64,000 bases of DNA from Janibacter sp. DB-40 (GCF_029510815.1 NZ_CP120360.1:1860001-1924000); one strand, 5' to 3'; shown: positions 1 to 10,255, counted from the first letter of the stretch. A program made the numbers and translations. The notes: generated by a model not told the origin, from the sequence alone.

Positions 1-212
1 ACCCCACCGTGCTCGGCCGACTCGAGCAGGAAGGTCCCCGGCGCGCCGCCACCGAGCTTGCGGTAGACGCCGACCGGTGTCTCGCCGTCGGCGATGAGGC
101 GGCGCACGACCGGCACCACCCGTCGGTCACGGGCGAGGACGGTGAAGGCGTCGAGGTCGGGCCAGGTCCGGCCCGGGGCGAGGTCGGGGATCTCGGTGCG
201 GGGCGCGCTCAC
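1..212 (-). CDS. trpE: anthranilate synthase component I, N-terminal part only (runs off the window)
   Basis: Anthranilate synthase component I converts chorismate to anthranilate, the first step of tryptophan synthesis. Only about 70 N-terminal residues lie in the window. The reading frame from a GTG at 212 contains [15 protein letters not shown] and FLLESAE, which match the start of actinobacterial TrpE. The catalytic chorismate-binding part is outside. The GTG overlaps the hisI stop codon (GTGA), so the two are probably translated from one mRNA. The call rests on this N-terminal similarity and on the his-trp neighbourhood common in actinobacteria. Confidence 0.8.
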   Translation of the reverse strand, partial: MSAPRTEIPDLAPGRTWPDLDAFTVLARDRRVVPVVRRLIADGETPVGVYRKLGGGAPGTFLLESAEHGG

Positions 213-589
213 GGCTGCTCCCCCGGGACCGCCCCGAGGTCGCCGGCGTCGAAGCAGGTGCGCCGGCCCGTGTGACAGGCAGCGCCGACCTGGTCGACGC
301 GGACGAGGAGAGCGTCACCGTCGCAGTCGAGGGCGACCGACCGGACGTGCTGGGTGTGGCCCGAGGTGTCGCCCTTGCGCCAGTACTCCCGGCGGCTGCG
401 GGACCAGAAGGTCACCCGGCCGGACGTCAGGGTGCGGTGCAGCGCCTCGTCGTCCATCCATCCGAGCATCAGCACCTCTCCGGTGTCGTGCTGCTGGATG
501 ATGGCCGCGACGAGTCCGGCGGGGTCACGGGCCAGGCGCGCCGCGACCTCTGCGGGCAGGGGCGAGGGAGGGGTGGACACGCCTGCCAT
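209..589 (-). CDS. hisI: phosphoribosyl-AMP cyclohydrolase
   Basis: Cytoplasmic enzyme that opens the adenine ring of phosphoribosyl-AMP, the third step of histidine synthesis. The 126-residue protein has the family's metal-binding pattern: an Asp-Cys-Asp-Gly-Asp stretch around residue 89 and the downstream ACHTGRRTC segment with the zinc cysteines. WMDDEAL and [10 protein letters not shown] are typical of the family. The length is that of a stand-alone HisI, without a HisE domain; hisE is a separate gene at 4115-4378. The ATG at 589 has a GGAGTG a few bases upstream. The gene ends in a 4-bp overlap with trpE and is divergent from the gene at 740. Confidence 0.95.
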   Translation of the reverse strand: MAGVSTPPSPLPAEVAARLARDPAGLVAAIIQQHDTGEVLMLGWMDDEALHRTLTSGRVTFWSRSRREYWRKGDTSGHTQHVRSVALDCDGDALLVRVDQVGAACHTGRRTCFDAGDLGAVPGEQP

Positions 590-739
590 TCTGCACTCCG
601 GCGCCGGCCGCCGCCGAGCCGCCCACGCGATGCTCGCCGGGTCTCGAATCGGCCACGGGCGCCGTGCCGGCGCCGGCCGCCCAGACGGCGGGGCTACCCT
701 TCGACGTCATACGACCCGTCTCCCGACCCCGGAGTACCG

Positions 740-1378
740 ATGATCCGCCATGCCAGCATCGAGCGAGCCGCCCTGTGCGACACCTTCCTCGAGGTCGGGC
801 CCGATGCGCCCACACTCTGCGGTGACTGGACCAGCGGAGACCTGCTCGCCCACCTCCTCGTGCGTGAGGGCCGCCCCGACGCCTCCGCGGGCATCTACGT
901 CCCCGCCCTGGCGGGGCGGGCCGAGAAGGCGATGGCCGGCCTGCGGACCCGGCACGACCACCGGACTCTCGTCGAGCGACTGCGCCAGGGCCCGCCGGCC
1001 TGGCACCCGACGCGGATCGGCGCGGTGGACGAGAAGGTCAACCTCGTGGAGTTCTTCGTCCACCACGAGGACGTCCTGCGGGCGGGCCTGGGCGCCCCCC
1101 GGCGCTCGTTGACCGCGGAGCACGTCGCGGCCCTCGGCCACCAGCTCGCGGTCATCGGCACGATGCTCTTCCGCCGCACGCCCGGGGTCCGGGTCGAGCT
1201 CGTCACCGCCAGGCGCCGCACGCGGATCGGCTCCGGTGACGGGCCGGTGGTCCAGATCCACGGGCGTCCGGGCGAGATCCTGCTGTTCGGCTTCGGCCGG
1301 CGCGACGTCGCCGAGGTCGAGCTGATCGGCCCGCCGGAGGCCGTCGAGACGGTCCGGACGACCGACTACGGCCTCTAG
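740..1378 (+). CDS. TIGR03085 family protein, DinB/maleylpyruvate isomerase-like fold
   Basis: A 212-residue protein starting at an ATG that reads [12 protein letters not shown]. It resembles the actinobacterial TIGR03085 family, related to the metal-binding DinB-like domain of mycothiol-dependent isomerases. Likely metal ligands are the His in [16 protein letters not shown] and the His pair in [13 protein letters not shown] around residues 100-110. The C-terminal third, with [16 protein letters not shown], is typical of this family. The substrate is unknown. It is divergent from hisI across about 150 bp, which must hold both promoters, and its stop overlaps the convergent hisF stop by a few bases. 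Confidence 0.8.
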   Translation: MIRHASIERAALCDTFLEVGPDAPTLCGDWTSGDLLAHLLVREGRPDASAGIYVPALAGRAEKAMAGLRTRHDHRTLVERLRQGPPAWHPTRIGAVDEKVNLVEFFVHHEDVLRAGLGAPRRSLTAEHVAALGHQLAVIGTMLFRRTPGVRVELVTARRRTRIGSGDGPVVQIHGRPGEILLFGFGRRDVAEVELIGPPEAVETVRTTDYGL

Positions 1379-2181
1379 GAGCCGCCCTCGCCGTCACCGG
1401 CGGCACCGCGCCGCACGGGGTGGCCGGCGGCGGCCAGGGCGTCCTTGACGGCCCCGATCGTCACCTCGCCGAAGTGGAAGATGCTCGCCGCGAGCACGGC
1501 ATCGGCTCCGGCGTCCACCGCCGGCGGGAAGTGCTCCGCGGCCCCGGCTCCCCCACTGGCGACCACCGGGACGCTCACTTCGGGTCGGACCGCGGCGATC
1601 AGCTCGAGGTCGAAGCCGGCCTTCGTGCCGTCCGCGTCCATCGAGTTCAGGAGGATCTCGCCGGCCCCGAGCCCGGCGGCCCGGGCACACCACTCGACCG
1701 CATCGATCCCCGTGCCGCGGCGACCACCGTGGGTCGTCACCTCGAACCCCTCCCCGAGGGAGCCGTCCGCGACACGGCGGCGACGCACGTCGGCGGAGAG
1801 GACCAGCACCTGGGCGCCGAACCGGTCGGCGACCTCGCTGATCAGCTCGGGGCGGGCGATCGCAGCGGTGTTGACGCCCACCTTGTCCGCGCCGCAGCGC
1901 AGGAGGCGGTCCACGTCCTCGACGGTGCGCACACCGCCGCCGACGGTCAACGGGATGAAGACCTCCTCGGCGGTGCGGGTGACGACGTCATAGGTGGTCG
2001 ACCGGTCGCCGCTGCTGGCGGTGACGTCGAGGAAGGTCAGCTCGTCCGCACCCTCCCGTCCGTACCGACGGGCGAGCTCGACCGGGTCACCGGCGTCGCG
2101 GAGGTTCTCGAAGTTGACGCCCTTGACGACCCGTCCGGCGTCGACGTCGAGGCAGGGGATGACACGTACGGCGAGGGACAC
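1375..2181 (-). CDS. hisF: imidazole glycerol phosphate synthase subunit HisF
   Basis: Cyclase subunit of the HisH-HisF complex. It uses ammonia from HisH to close the imidazole ring, giving imidazole glycerol phosphate and AICAR. The 268-residue beta/alpha barrel shows the N-terminal catalytic Asp in [13 protein letters not shown], the phosphate-binding [12 protein letters not shown], the second acidic position in VLSADVRRR, and [11 protein letters not shown]. It starts at a GTG (residues [10 protein letters not shown] follow). A C-terminal tail of about 12 residues is longer than usual. hisH is not in the window. It is convergent with the gene at 740-1378. Confidence 0.95.
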   Translation of the reverse strand: MSLAVRVIPCLDVDAGRVVKGVNFENLRDAGDPVELARRYGREGADELTFLDVTASSGDRSTTYDVVTRTAEEVFIPLTVGGGVRTVEDVDRLLRCGADKVGVNTAAIARPELISEVADRFGAQVLVLSADVRRRRVADGSLGEGFEVTTHGGRRGTGIDAVEWCARAAGLGAGEILLNSMDADGTKAGFDLELIAAVRPEVSVPVVASGGAGAAEHFPPAVDAGADAVLAASIFHFGEVTIGAVKDALAAAGHPVRRGAAGDGEGGS

Positions 2182-2225
2182 GCTGGCAGCCTACCCAGCG
2201 TCGGCGCGGGCTACGCTTCGCCCCG

Positions 2226-2768
2226 ATGCAGCCCGTGACCCAGATCCTCGCCCACGCCTCCGACGCGCCCCCGTCCTGCGGGGCCGTGCGCGTCATCGGC
2301 ATCGACGGGCGCAGCGGATCGGGCAAGACCTCGCTCGGCCGGCAGGTCGCCGCGCGGTGGGCGGCCCCGTTGGTCTCGATGGACGAGATCTACCCGGGCT
2401 GGCACGGCCTGGCCGACGCGGTGGGCATCCTCGTGGAGCACGTCCTCGCCCCGGTGTCCGAGGGACGGGGTGCGGTCGTGCCCACGTGGGACTGGGCCGC
2501 CCACGCGCCCGGCCCCCGTCGGGAGCTGGCCGTGGGTGGACGCCTGGTGGTCGAGGGCTGCGGCAGCACCGTGGGCGCGGCCTCGCCACTGGTCGGCACC
2601 CGCGTCTGGCTCGACGGTCCGGCGCCCGTGCGGCGGGCGCGCGCGATCGAGCGCGACGGCGAGGTCTTCGAGCGGCACTGGGACATGTGGGCGCGGCAGG
2701 AGGCGGCACTCTTCGGGCGGGACCGCACCCGCGAGCGCGCCCATCTCCTCTTCGACACGGCTTCGTAG
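2226..2768 (+). CDS. P-loop nucleoside/uridine kinase-like protein
   Basis: A 180-residue protein with a clear Walker A loop, GIDGRSGSGKTSLG, at residues 25-38, followed by a SMDEIYPGW segment like the substrate-binding Asp region of uridine kinase-type P-loop proteins. The LVVEGCGSTV strand and the R-R-A-R-A-I-E-R-D helix resemble the core and lid of small nucleoside or nucleotide kinases. Many actinobacteria carry such a gene annotated as an ATP-binding protein. The real substrate is unknown. It starts 44 bp from the divergent hisF start. Confidence 0.7.
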   Translation: MQPVTQILAHASDAPPSCGAVRVIGIDGRSGSGKTSLGRQVAARWAAPLVSMDEIYPGWHGLADAVGILVEHVLAPVSEGRGAVVPTWDWAAHAPGPRRELAVGGRLVVEGCGSTVGAASPLVGTRVWLDGPAPVRRARAIERDGEVFERHWDMWARQEAALFGRDRTRERAHLLFDTAS

Positions 2769-2774
2769 CCGGGC

Positions 2775-2835
2775 GAAGGCGTCGTCCTGAGGTGCGACGA
2801 AGCGGGTCCCACGTTCCGCGTGGGCGCCTCGAAGG
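2775..2835. repeat. intergenic palindromic element with hairpin, between convergent genes
   Basis: This gap between two convergent genes holds a perfect hairpin, CCCACG (2808-2813), TTCCG loop, CGTGGG (2819-2824), next to a second imperfect stem CGTCG...CGACG (2780-2797). There is no T-run on either side, so it is at best a weak bidirectional terminator. Read on the minus strand the sequence runs CTTCGAGGCGCC ... CGCACCTCAGGACGACG. From memory this resembles intergenic palindromic repeats scattered in several Micrococcales and Nocardioidaceae genomes. Dispersal cannot be shown from one copy. Confidence 0.45.
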
Positions 2836-2842
2836 GGGGTGC

Positions 2843-3268
2843 TCAGCGCCCCACGAGGTCGGCCAGCTGCTGCGCGGCCTCGAGCGAGCGCGGACCGTCG
2901 GCCCGCTGGATGGCCATGACGGCCAGGTCCGTGCCGTCGGCGAGGTCGAGCCGCACCCACGGCATGCCCTGCGAGAAGCGCACCGCGACGATGTCCTCCC
3001 ACGGCACGTGCTCCCCGGGCCCGAGGTTGCGCACCCACAGCCCGTCCGCGTCCGGTCGAGCGTGGATCGTCGCGTAGCGGTGCATGAAGGCAGCGGTCGC
3101 CACACCGATCCCCGCACAGGTGACTCGGTCCATCACTCCGAAGCGCTCGGGCAGGACGACGGCGAAGACGACGGCCCCGACGAGGATCGCGACCCCGATG
3201 ACGATGGGCACGATCCGTCCCCGGACGGGGCGGAACGTGGGCGCGGACGAACGGTCCATCTCCGTCAC
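2843..3268 (-). CDS. membrane protein with bacterial PH domain
   Basis: A 141-residue protein with two predicted membrane helices (around residues 16-35 and 43-58), followed by a C-terminal segment with DGLWVRNLGPGEHVPWEDI, typical of small actinobacterial PH-domain proteins next to hisG. The function is unknown. The chosen GTG start (residues VTEMDRSS) overlaps the hisG stop as GTGA, the same coupling used throughout this cluster; an ATG three codons further in is the alternative. It is the last gene of the minus-strand block that begins at pyrR. Confidence 0.75.
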   Translation of the reverse strand: MTEMDRSSAPTFRPVRGRIVPIVIGVAILVGAVVFAVVLPERFGVMDRVTCAGIGVATAAFMHRYATIHARPDADGLWVRNLGPGEHVPWEDIVAVRFSQGMPWVRLDLADGTDLAVMAIQRADGPRSLEAAQQLADLVGR

Positions 3269-4104
3269 AGGCGGCACGCGGAGATCTCCGTGACGAGGAT
3301 CGCCCGTGCCCCGAGGTCGTACAGCTCGTCCATGATCCGGTTGGTCTGACCGCGCGGGACCATCGAGCGCACGGCGCACCACGTCTCGTCGTGCAGGGTG
3401 CTGACCGTCGGCGACTCCAGCCCGGGAGTGAGCTCCACCGCCCGGGAGACGAGGTCGGCCGGGCAGTCGTAGTCGAGCAGCACGTACTCCCGTGCCGTGA
3501 CGACGCCCTTGATGCGCCGGTGCAGGACGTCGATCCCGGCCTCGCTGGCGTCGGACCGCCGGATGAGCACGGCCTCGCTGCGCAGGATCGGCTCGCCGAA
3601 GACCTCCAGTCCCTGCTGCCGCAGGGTGGTGCCGGTCTCGACGACGTCGGCGATGGCGTCGGCGACGCCGAGGGTGATCGCGGTCTCGACCGCTCCGTCG
3701 AGGCGGACGACCTCGGTGGAGACCCCCTTCGCCGCGAGGTGGTCGCGCACGAGGCCTGCGTAGGAGGTGGCCACCCGGCGACCGTCGAGGTCGGCCGCGG
3801 TGCTGGCCTCACCGGGACGGCCGGCGAAACGGAAGGTCGACCCGGCGAACCCCAGGCCCATGACCTCGGTCGCCGCGGAGCCGGAGTCGAGGAGCAGATC
3901 CCGTCCGGTGATCCCGGCATCGACCTGCCCCTTGCCGACGTAGAGGGCGACGTCACGGGGACGCAGGTAGAAGAACTCGACGTCGTTGTCGGGGTCGGCG
4001 ACGACCAGCTCCTTGCTGTCGCGACGGACCCGGTAGCCCGCCTCGCGGAGCATCTCCACGGCGGGTTCGGACAGGGAGCCCTTGTTGGGCACGGCGATGC
4101 GCAC
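3265..4104 (-). CDS. hisG: ATP phosphoribosyltransferase, long form
   Basis: Catalyses the first and committed step of histidine synthesis, joining ATP and PRPP. The 279-residue length and the C-terminal ACT-like domain (residues about 205-279) mark the long form, which is directly feedback-inhibited by histidine and needs no HisZ. Visible features are MRIAVPNKGSLS at the start, the GQVDAGITGRDLL segment, and the PRPP-binding region around DVVETGTTLRQQGL. Downstream it overlaps the PH-domain gene by 4 bp; hisE lies 10 bp upstream, so hisE and hisG form a tight pair. Confidence 0.96.
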   Translation of the reverse strand: MRIAVPNKGSLSEPAVEMLREAGYRVRRDSKELVVADPDNDVEFFYLRPRDVALYVGKGQVDAGITGRDLLLDSGSAATEVMGLGFAGSTFRFAGRPGEASTAADLDGRRVATSYAGLVRDHLAAKGVSTEVVRLDGAVETAITLGVADAIADVVETGTTLRQQGLEVFGEPILRSEAVLIRRSDASEAGIDVLHRRIKGVVTAREYVLLDYDCPADLVSRAVELTPGLESPTVSTLHDETWCAVRSMVPRGQTNRIMDELYDLGARAILVTEISACRL

Positions 4105-4114
4105 GTCGGTCCTC

Positions 4115-4378
4115 TCAGAGGTGGGTGTAGACGTCGTCGGGGGTCAGGCCACCGTCGATCATCAGCACCTGCAGGTGGTAGAGGAGCTGGCTGATCTCCT
4201 CGGCCAGCTCCTCCTTGCTCTCGTACTCCGCGGCCATCCACACCTCGGCGGCCTCCTCGACGATCTTCTTGCCGATCGCGTGGGTGCCGGCGTCGAGCTG
4301 GGCGACGGTGCCCGAGCCCTCGGGCCGCTCGGCGGCCTTCCGGGTGAGCTCGGCGAAGAGGGTCTCGAAGGTCTTCAC
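4115..4378 (-). CDS. hisE: phosphoribosyl-ATP pyrophosphatase
   Basis: Hydrolyses phosphoribosyl-ATP to phosphoribosyl-AMP, step two of histidine synthesis. The 87-residue all-helical MazG-like protein carries the metal-binding acidic motif [13 protein letters not shown] and the downstream [13 protein letters not shown] helix. This is the stand-alone form; hisI is encoded separately. hisE and hisG are adjacent here, as in most actinobacteria. Confidence 0.95.
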   Translation of the reverse strand: MKTFETLFAELTRKAAERPEGSGTVAQLDAGTHAIGKKIVEEAAEVWMAAEYESKEELAEEISQLLYHLQVLMIDGGLTPDDVYTHL

Positions 4379-4389
4379 AACGGGCCAGC

Positions 4390-5103
4390 CTAGTTGGCGC
4401 CGGCCGGTGCCGACTCCACGGGTTCACCGTCCGGACGCTCGATGCGGCTCGCGCGCAGCCAGACGACGAAGCCGTAGACGACGAAGACCGCGTAGACGGC
4501 GTAGAGCACGGCCGTCGGCAGGTACCCGCTGTGCCACAGCAGGGGCACGCCCACGAGGTCGACACCGATCCAGACCAGCCAGAACTCGTTCCAGCCACGC
4601 GCCATCGCGTACGTCGCGAGCAGCGAACCCATGAAGATCCAGGCGTCGGCCCAGTAGTACCAGCGCGGCGCGGGCCAGCCCGCTCCGAGCGCCGCGAGGA
4701 CCTGCTGCACGACGACGACCCCGAGGGCCGCGGTGACGAGCAGACCGAGGCGCTCGGCCCCCTTCGCCCACCGCGGGGTGATCGCGTGCGCGTCGCGAGT
4801 GCGGCGCGAGCGTCTGGCCCGGCGCCAGCGCCACCAGCCGTAGAGCGAGGTGGCGATGAAGAAGACCTGGCGGGCCGACTGCCCGAAGAGGGGCGCCTTG
4901 TCGTCGACACCCACGGTCACCCCGATGTAGACGAGGAAGAGGATCGCGTTGCCGACGATCCCGACCGGCCAGGCCCACACCTTGCGCAGCATGCCACCGA
5001 CCGCGGAGGCGAGCCCGAAGCCGATCCCGATGACCTCCATGAGGGAGAGCCGGTGGCCGGCGATGTCGACGCCCGCGGAGTAGATCCAGTCGAGGACGGA
5101 CAT
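4390..5103 (-). CDS. pnuC: nicotinamide mononucleotide/riboside transporter PnuC
   Basis: Membrane facilitator of the PnuC family, importing nicotinamide riboside or a related vitamin for NAD synthesis. The 237-residue protein has about seven hydrophobic helices. Family hallmarks are the tryptophan-rich [13 protein letters not shown] segment and the later [18 protein letters not shown] helix, plus [15 protein letters not shown]. There is a basic loop at residues 93-110. It sits between rpe and hisE in the same direction with about 10 bp gaps, so it is probably co-transcribed. PnuC paralogues can carry riboflavin or thiamin, so the substrate is inferred. Confidence 0.88.
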   Translation of the reverse strand: MSVLDWIYSAGVDIAGHRLSLMEVIGIGFGLASAVGGMLRKVWAWPVGIVGNAILFLVYIGVTVGVDDKAPLFGQSARQVFFIATSLYGWWRWRRARRSRRTRDAHAITPRWAKGAERLGLLVTAALGVVVVQQVLAALGAGWPAPRWYYWADAWIFMGSLLATYAMARGWNEFWLVWIGVDLVGVPLLWHSGYLPTAVLYAVYAVFVVYGFVVWLRASRIERPDGEPVESAPAGAN

Positions 5104-5112
5104 GCCGTGGCG

Positions 5113-5769
5113 TCAGTGGGCGTGGCGCTGCGCGAGCTCCCGCAGCTCCTCGACCGCGGCGGCGGCGTCGTCCGCCCCGTAGACGGCCGACCCGGCGACG
5201 AAGACGTCGGCCCCGGCCTCGGCGCACTGCTCGATCGTCCGTGCCGAGACCCCGCCGTCGACCTGCACCCAGATGTCGCCGCCGTGCTTGCGCACGGCCC
5301 GACGCACCTGCTCCACCTTGGGCATCTGGTCGGACATGAACGACTGCCCGCCGAAGCCGGGCTCGACCGTCATGACGAGCACCATGTCCAGCTCGGGGAG
5401 CAGCTCCTCGTAGGCGGCGAAGGGGGTGTCCGGCTTGAGCGCCATGGACGCCCGGGCGCCCTGCGCGCGGATGTCGCGGGCCAGGGTCACCGGGTCCGCC
5501 GCGGCCTCGATGTGGAAGGTGACCGACTTCGCCCCGGCCTCGGCGTAGGGCGGGGCCCACCGGTCGGGGTCGTCGATCATCAGGTGGCAGTCGATGGGGA
5601 TCGGGCTGACCCGCAGCAGCGACTCGACGATCGGCAGGCCGAGGGTGAGGTTGGGCACGAAGTGGGCGTCCATGACGTCCACGTGCGCCCAGTCGGCGTT
5701 GCTGATCGCCGCCAGCTCGGACTCGAGGTTGGCGAAGTCGGCGGACAGGATGCTCGGGGAGATCTGCAC
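5113..5769 (-). CDS. rpe: ribulose-phosphate 3-epimerase
   Basis: Interconverts ribulose 5-phosphate and xylulose 5-phosphate in the pentose phosphate pathway. The 218-residue barrel shows all family motifs: [10 protein letters not shown], the metal/acid [31 protein letters not shown] and the phosphate-binding [10 protein letters not shown]. Starts at the ATG before QISPSIL. It follows rsmB by 30 bp. Confidence 0.97.
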   Translation of the reverse strand: MQISPSILSADFANLESELAAISNADWAHVDVMDAHFVPNLTLGLPIVESLLRVSPIPIDCHLMIDDPDRWAPPYAEAGAKSVTFHIEAAADPVTLARDIRAQGARASMALKPDTPFAAYEELLPELDMVLVMTVEPGFGGQSFMSDQMPKVEQVRRAVRKHGGDIWVQVDGGVSARTIEQCAEAGADVFVAGSAVYGADDAAAAVEELRELAQRHAH

Positions 5770-5799
5770 GGGGGTGTCCTTGGTCGAGGGTGGCCGGGG

Positions 5800-7280
5800 T
5801 CAGGGCTTCTTGCGCAGCAGGGCGAGGAACATCCCGTCCGTGCCGTGGATGTGGGGCCACATCTGGGCGTGAGGGCCGTCCCCGAGGTCGGTGAGGTCGC
5901 CGGTCGCGACCTGGTCGAGCAGCTCGCGGGCATCGATCTGCTCCACGTCGTCGCGCTTCTTGAGCACGTCGCGCACGACGAAGGTGGTCTCGGACAGGTG
6001 CGGGCTGCACGTCGCGTAGGCGATGACACCGCCAGGTCGGGTGGCCTCGATCGCGGAGACGAGCAGCTCGCGCTGCAGCGGACCGAGGCCGACGAGATCG
6101 CTCGGCTTGCGCCGCCAGCGCGCCTCCGGACGACGACGCAGGGCCCCCAGGCCGGTGCACGGTGCGTCGACGAGCACGCGGTCGTACCGCTCCGGCTCGT
6201 CGGCACCGAGCTCACGACCGTCGCCGGTGCGGACCTCGAGTCGGCGACCGGCGGCCTCGGCCGCCTCCAGTGCCGGGCGCAGGGTCTGGCGCACCAGCTC
6301 GGTGCGGTGGTCACTGATCTCGTTGGCCACGAGGTCGGCCCCCTGCTCGAGCGCCCTGGCCGCGAGCAGCCCGGCCTTGCCGCCGGGACCGGCGCACAGG
6401 TCCAGCCACTGCTCGGGCGCGTCCCCGTCGCGATCGGCGAGCGGGACGGCCGCGAGCGCGAGGGCGAGCAGCTGGCTCCCTTCGTCCTGCACCGCGGCAC
6501 GTCCGTCGCGGACCGCCTCGATGGAGCCGGGGTCTCCCCCGTCGAGCTCGGCGGCGAAGGGGGACCACCGCCCGGGGTGGGCCCCCGCGGCGAGGAGGTC
6601 GTCGACCTCGGCGAGACCCGGGCGGGCGACGAGCGAGACGGGCGCGGGGACGTTGTGCGCGGCCAGCAGCTCCGCGACGGCCTCGTCAGCCGTCTGCGGG
6701 GTGGCCGCACCGTGGCCGATGAGCGCCTGGCGCAGGGCCTTGACGATCCACACCGGGTGCGAGTGCTCGATCGCCAGGCGCTCGGCGAGCGGCTCGGCGG
6801 GCACGACCCGCTGACGCCACTCCTCCGCAGTGCTCTCGGAGACGCGGCGCATGACCGCGTTGACCAGACCCGCTGCCCCCGGGCCGGCGACGGAGCGGGC
6901 GAGCCCGACGGCCTGGTCCGCGGCGGCGTGGTCCGGCACCCGCATGGCAAGCACCTGGTGGACCCCCATCCGGAGCACGTCGAGGACCCCTCCGTCGAGC
7001 CGGCTCGTCGGGCGTCCGGTGGCCTCGACGATGATCGCGTCGTAGAAGCCCTGCATCCGCAGGGTCCCGTACGTCAGCTCGGTGGCGAAGGCGGCGTCCC
7101 GGTCGTCCAGCCGCGCGCGCCGCAGCGCCCTCGGCAGCTCGAGGTTGGCGTAGGCACCGTCGCCGACGGCGCGGAGGACGGCGTGGGCGGTGCTGCGGGC
7201 CGGGCTCCCCGACGCGAGCGCTGCGCGGGCGCGGTCCGCGACTTCTGGCGGGGGCCCTTCCGCTGTCCGTCGGTGCTCAT
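5800..7280 (-). CDS. rsmB: 16S rRNA (cytosine-967-C5)-methyltransferase RsmB, apparent N-terminal frameshift
   Basis: SAM-dependent methyltransferase of the Sun/Fmu family acting on 16S rRNA. The catalytic part is intact: SAM site [14 protein letters not shown], catalytic [18 protein letters not shown], and [11 protein letters not shown] with the second cysteine. The natural start is the ATG at 7280, overlapping the fmt stop (ATGA), and reads [15 protein letters not shown]. That frame, however, hits a stop near 7074, while the conserved NusB-like domain ([40 protein letters not shown]) lies in another frame without a good start. Adding one base to the C4 run at 7207-7210 joins them into a 493-residue protein, normal for the family. 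Without it, translation could begin only at 7056. Confidence 0.88.
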
Positions 7281-8209
7281 GCCTGCTCCTCGCCCAGTCG
7301 TTCGTCGGTGGCCACCCGCACGCCCCGTGCCCAGTCCGCAGCGGGCATCGGCTTCTTGCCCAGGGGGACGACCTCGCCCAGCCGGACGGCGCGGTCGGCC
7401 GTCCCGACGAGCACCTCGCGCTTGCGCGCCTCGATCCGGCCCGCCGGCAGACTCTCGTCGGTGATCGTCACCGGGCCGAGCTTGAGCCGCTCGCCACGGA
7501 AGGTCGTCCACGCGCCGGGTGCGGGCGTGCACCCACGGATGTGCCGGTCCACAGCCATCGCGGGGTGGGCCAGGTCGACCCGCGCGTCCTCGACGGTCAG
7601 CTTCGCGGCGTGGCTGACACCCTCCGTCGGCTGGGCCCGCGGCTCGAGGTCGCCCGTGGCCACGCCGTCCATCGTCGCCAGCAGGAGTGGGGCGCCGGCG
7701 TCGGCGAGCCGGTCGAGGAGCGACCCGGCGGTGTCGTCGGGACGGATCCGCTCGGTCATCGTCCCGAGGACCGGACCGGTGTCCAGACCCGCCTCGATCA
7801 GGAAGGTGCTCGCGCCCGTGATCTCGTCGCCGGCGATGATCGCCCGTTGGACCGGGGCGGCGCCGCGCCAGGCCGGGAGCAGCGAGAAGTGGAGGTTGAC
7901 CCACCCGTGCGTCGGGATGTCCAGGACCTCCCGGGGAAGGAGTGCGCCGTAGGCGACGACCGGGCAGCAGTCCGGCGCCAGGGCGGTCAGCTCGGCCACG
8001 AAGTCCGGGTCCCGGGGGCTGGAGGGCGTCAGGACGGGCAGGCCCAGCTCCTGCGCCACGGTCTTCACGGGCGAGGGCTCGAGGCGACGCCCGCGACCCA
8101 CCCGGGCGTCGGGTCGGGTGACCACGGCGACCACCTCGTGGTCGGAGTCGGACAGGGCCCGGAGGGAGGGGACGGCGACCTGCGGGGTCCCGGCAAAGAT
8201 CAGTCGCAC
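7277..8209 (-). CDS. fmt: methionyl-tRNA formyltransferase
   Basis: Transfers a formyl group from 10-formyltetrahydrofolate to initiator Met-tRNA. About 310 residues: the N-terminal Rossmann domain opens with [15 protein letters not shown], the folate/catalytic region has [17 protein letters not shown] with its Asn-His pair, and the C-terminal OB domain follows. The GTG at 8209 was chosen because family proteins begin right at this RLIFAGTP; an earlier GTG at 8233 would add eight residues. The stop overlaps the rsmB ATG. Confidence 0.95.
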   Translation of the reverse strand: MRLIFAGTPQVAVPSLRALSDSDHEVVAVVTRPDARVGRGRRLEPSPVKTVAQELGLPVLTPSSPRDPDFVAELTALAPDCCPVVAYGALLPREVLDIPTHGWVNLHFSLLPAWRGAAPVQRAIIAGDEITGASTFLIEAGLDTGPVLGTMTERIRPDDTAGSLLDRLADAGAPLLLATMDGVATGDLEPRAQPTEGVSHAAKLTVEDARVDLAHPAMAVDRHIRGCTPAPGAWTTFRGERLKLGPVTITDESLPAGRIEARKREVLVGTADRAVRLGEVVPLGKKPMPAADWARGVRVATDERLGEEQA

Positions 8210-8277
8210 GGGGGCGATTCTAGGGCGCCGCACGGCCGGGCACGGCCGCGGCCCACGCCGTCACGCGGCCCGGGGCG

Positions 8278-10255
8278 TCACAACGCCCCGAGGTGACCGA
8301 CCTTCACCGACGTGAGCGTCTCCGCCTTGTGGGCGCTCTCCCCCGCCCGGAGGTCCTTCAGCGCGGCGGCGACGAGGGGGCCGTCGCCGAAGGGTGCCTT
8401 GATGACCAGCCGTCGTCGGTCCTCGGCGCCGGCGACCGGCAGGGGCCCGAGGACCTGCGCCTCGTGCGCCACCGCCCGCACCGCGTGCTCCACGGGCTCG
8501 ACCCGCTTGCGGTGCGCGACGACCTCGGCGGTCCAGGTGGTCGGTGGCAGCGAGAGCTCCGTGCGCTCGGCCAGCTCGCGGGCCGCGAACCACTGCGGGT
8601 CCCACCGCACGAGCGCCTCGACCGGGGGATGGTCACGTGGCTCGGGGCGCCGCACAGCACGACCACTCCCCCGTCGGCCCACGACCGGCACAACCCGGCA
8701 GCGGCGAACCACCGGCGCACCGCCTCCTCGGCCGCCCGGAGGTCCGGCCGGTCCAGGCTCGCCCAGGCATCGAGCAGGAGGACCGCCGCGTAGCCCCTTC
8801 GGCCACCGGCTCGGCCCCGGGTGTGGCGACGACGATCGCCGCCTCGGCCCCGACGCCGGCGTGCACCTCGCCCCCACCGGAGGTGATGACCCTGGTCCCC
8901 GGGAAGGACCGGCCGATCTCCTCGGCGGTGCGACGGGCCCCGATGACGCCGGCACGCAACCGGTCGCCGTCGCAGTGGGGGCAGACGAAGCCGCGGGGCG
9001 CGCGACCGCACCAGCCGCACTCCGGTGGTCGGTCCGGCGACGGCAGCGCCAGCGGACCACGACACTCGGGGCACCGGGCCGGCGCACGGCACGAGGCGCA
9101 CGCCATCGCCGGGAGGTAGCCCCGGCGAGGCACCTGGAGGAGCACCGGCCCCTGCGAGAGGGCCGCCGAGGCGGCGCGGTGGGCCGATGACGGGATGTGC
9201 GCCCGCGCTCCCGGGCCGTCCCGCTCCTCGTCCAGGCCCTCCCCGGCGACGAGCACCCGCGGGGCGTCACGACGCGAGGTGGAGCCCCCGACGAGGTGGA
9301 CCCGGCCGGTGTCGACGAGGGCGGCCACGTCGGTCGACATCGTCAGGCCGGCGACGAGTACGGCCGCGTCCTCGACGTCCGCACGCGTGAGGAGCACCTG
9401 GCGCACGTGGGCGTACGGGGCGCGCGGCTCGACGTGGAGGTCGTCCCCGTCGTCCCACCACGCGACGAGCCCGAGATCGCGCACCGGTGCGTAGGCGGCG
9501 GCCCGGGTGCCGACGACGACGCGCACGTGCCCGCGCAGGACCTTCAGCCACGCGGTGTAGCGCGCCTGCGGGCCCTGGTCTGCGGTCAGCCGCACGTGCC
9601 GGTCCGGTCCGAGTGCCTCGGTCAGCGCCTCGTCCACACGGACCACGTCCCGCTGGTCGGGGACGACGATGACCGCGCCCCTGCCCGAGGCCAGTGCCGC
9701 ACGCGCGGCCTGGGCAAGGGCCACCGGCCAGTCCGACGGGGCCGGCCGGGAGGGCGCGGCCACCCACGCGGCCCCGGGCGACTCCCCCGCGGCCACCCGT
9801 GACCACCAGGCGGCGCCGGCCCGGTAGTCCGCCCACACCTGCGGCGTCGTGGTCTCCGGCACCGGCCGTGGCTCCTCCCCGGCCGCAGGATCCTCCCGGG
9901 GCAGTGCCTTCTCGGCGCGGGCGTGGCGGGGCGGGATCGCCAGGCGCAGGACGTCCCCGGTCGTGCCCGCCTGGTGGGCCGCCAGGCGTCGGGCCAGCTC
10001 CAGGACCGGGGGCGTGAGCACCGGCTCGTCGGAGACGACCGTGCGGATGGGGGCCAGACGGCCGGTGTGCTCGGCGGCGTCGGACCGCTCGACGACGTAA
10101 CCGGGACGGTCGCGACCGGCGAAGCGCACCTTGACCCGCACGCCCGGTTGGGCGGCCTCGGCGAGCTCCTCGGGCACCAGGTACTCGAAGGGCCGGTCGA
10201 GATGGACCAGCCCCGTGTCGACGAGGACCCGGGCGACGGGGGTGGACAGGAGCAC
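8278..10255 (-). pseudogene. priA: primosomal protein N' PriA, actinobacterial type, two apparent frameshifts
   Basis: Replication-restart protein. The first frame (10255 to about 8797) encodes the N-terminal DNA-binding domain (ARVLVDTGLVHLDRPFEYLV), the degenerate helicase core and the cysteine zinc cluster (CASC, CPEC, CGWCGR, CPHC). As in other actinobacteria, the Walker A position reads SGRGAVIVVPDQRD, so helicase activity is unlikely. The frame breaks twice: at the C4 run 8794-8797 the protein continues in a second frame (YAAVLLLDAWASLDRPDL), and at the G5 run 8624-8628 in a third (VEALVRWDPQWFAARELA to the stop at 8278). One extra base at each run gives a 659-residue protein of normal size. 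Sequence error is more likely than decay. Confidence 0.85.

Noticed and set aside
7200..7215. Programmed frameshift in rsmB
   Set aside because: No slippery heptamer and the same kind of loss occurs in three other unrelated genes; homopolymer error is simpler.
4531..7464. 977-codon open frame on the plus strand
   Set aside because: It is a shadow of pnuC, rpe and rsmB on the other strand; repetitive Gly/Arg/Asp composition and no motifs, as expected from high G+C in the third codon position.
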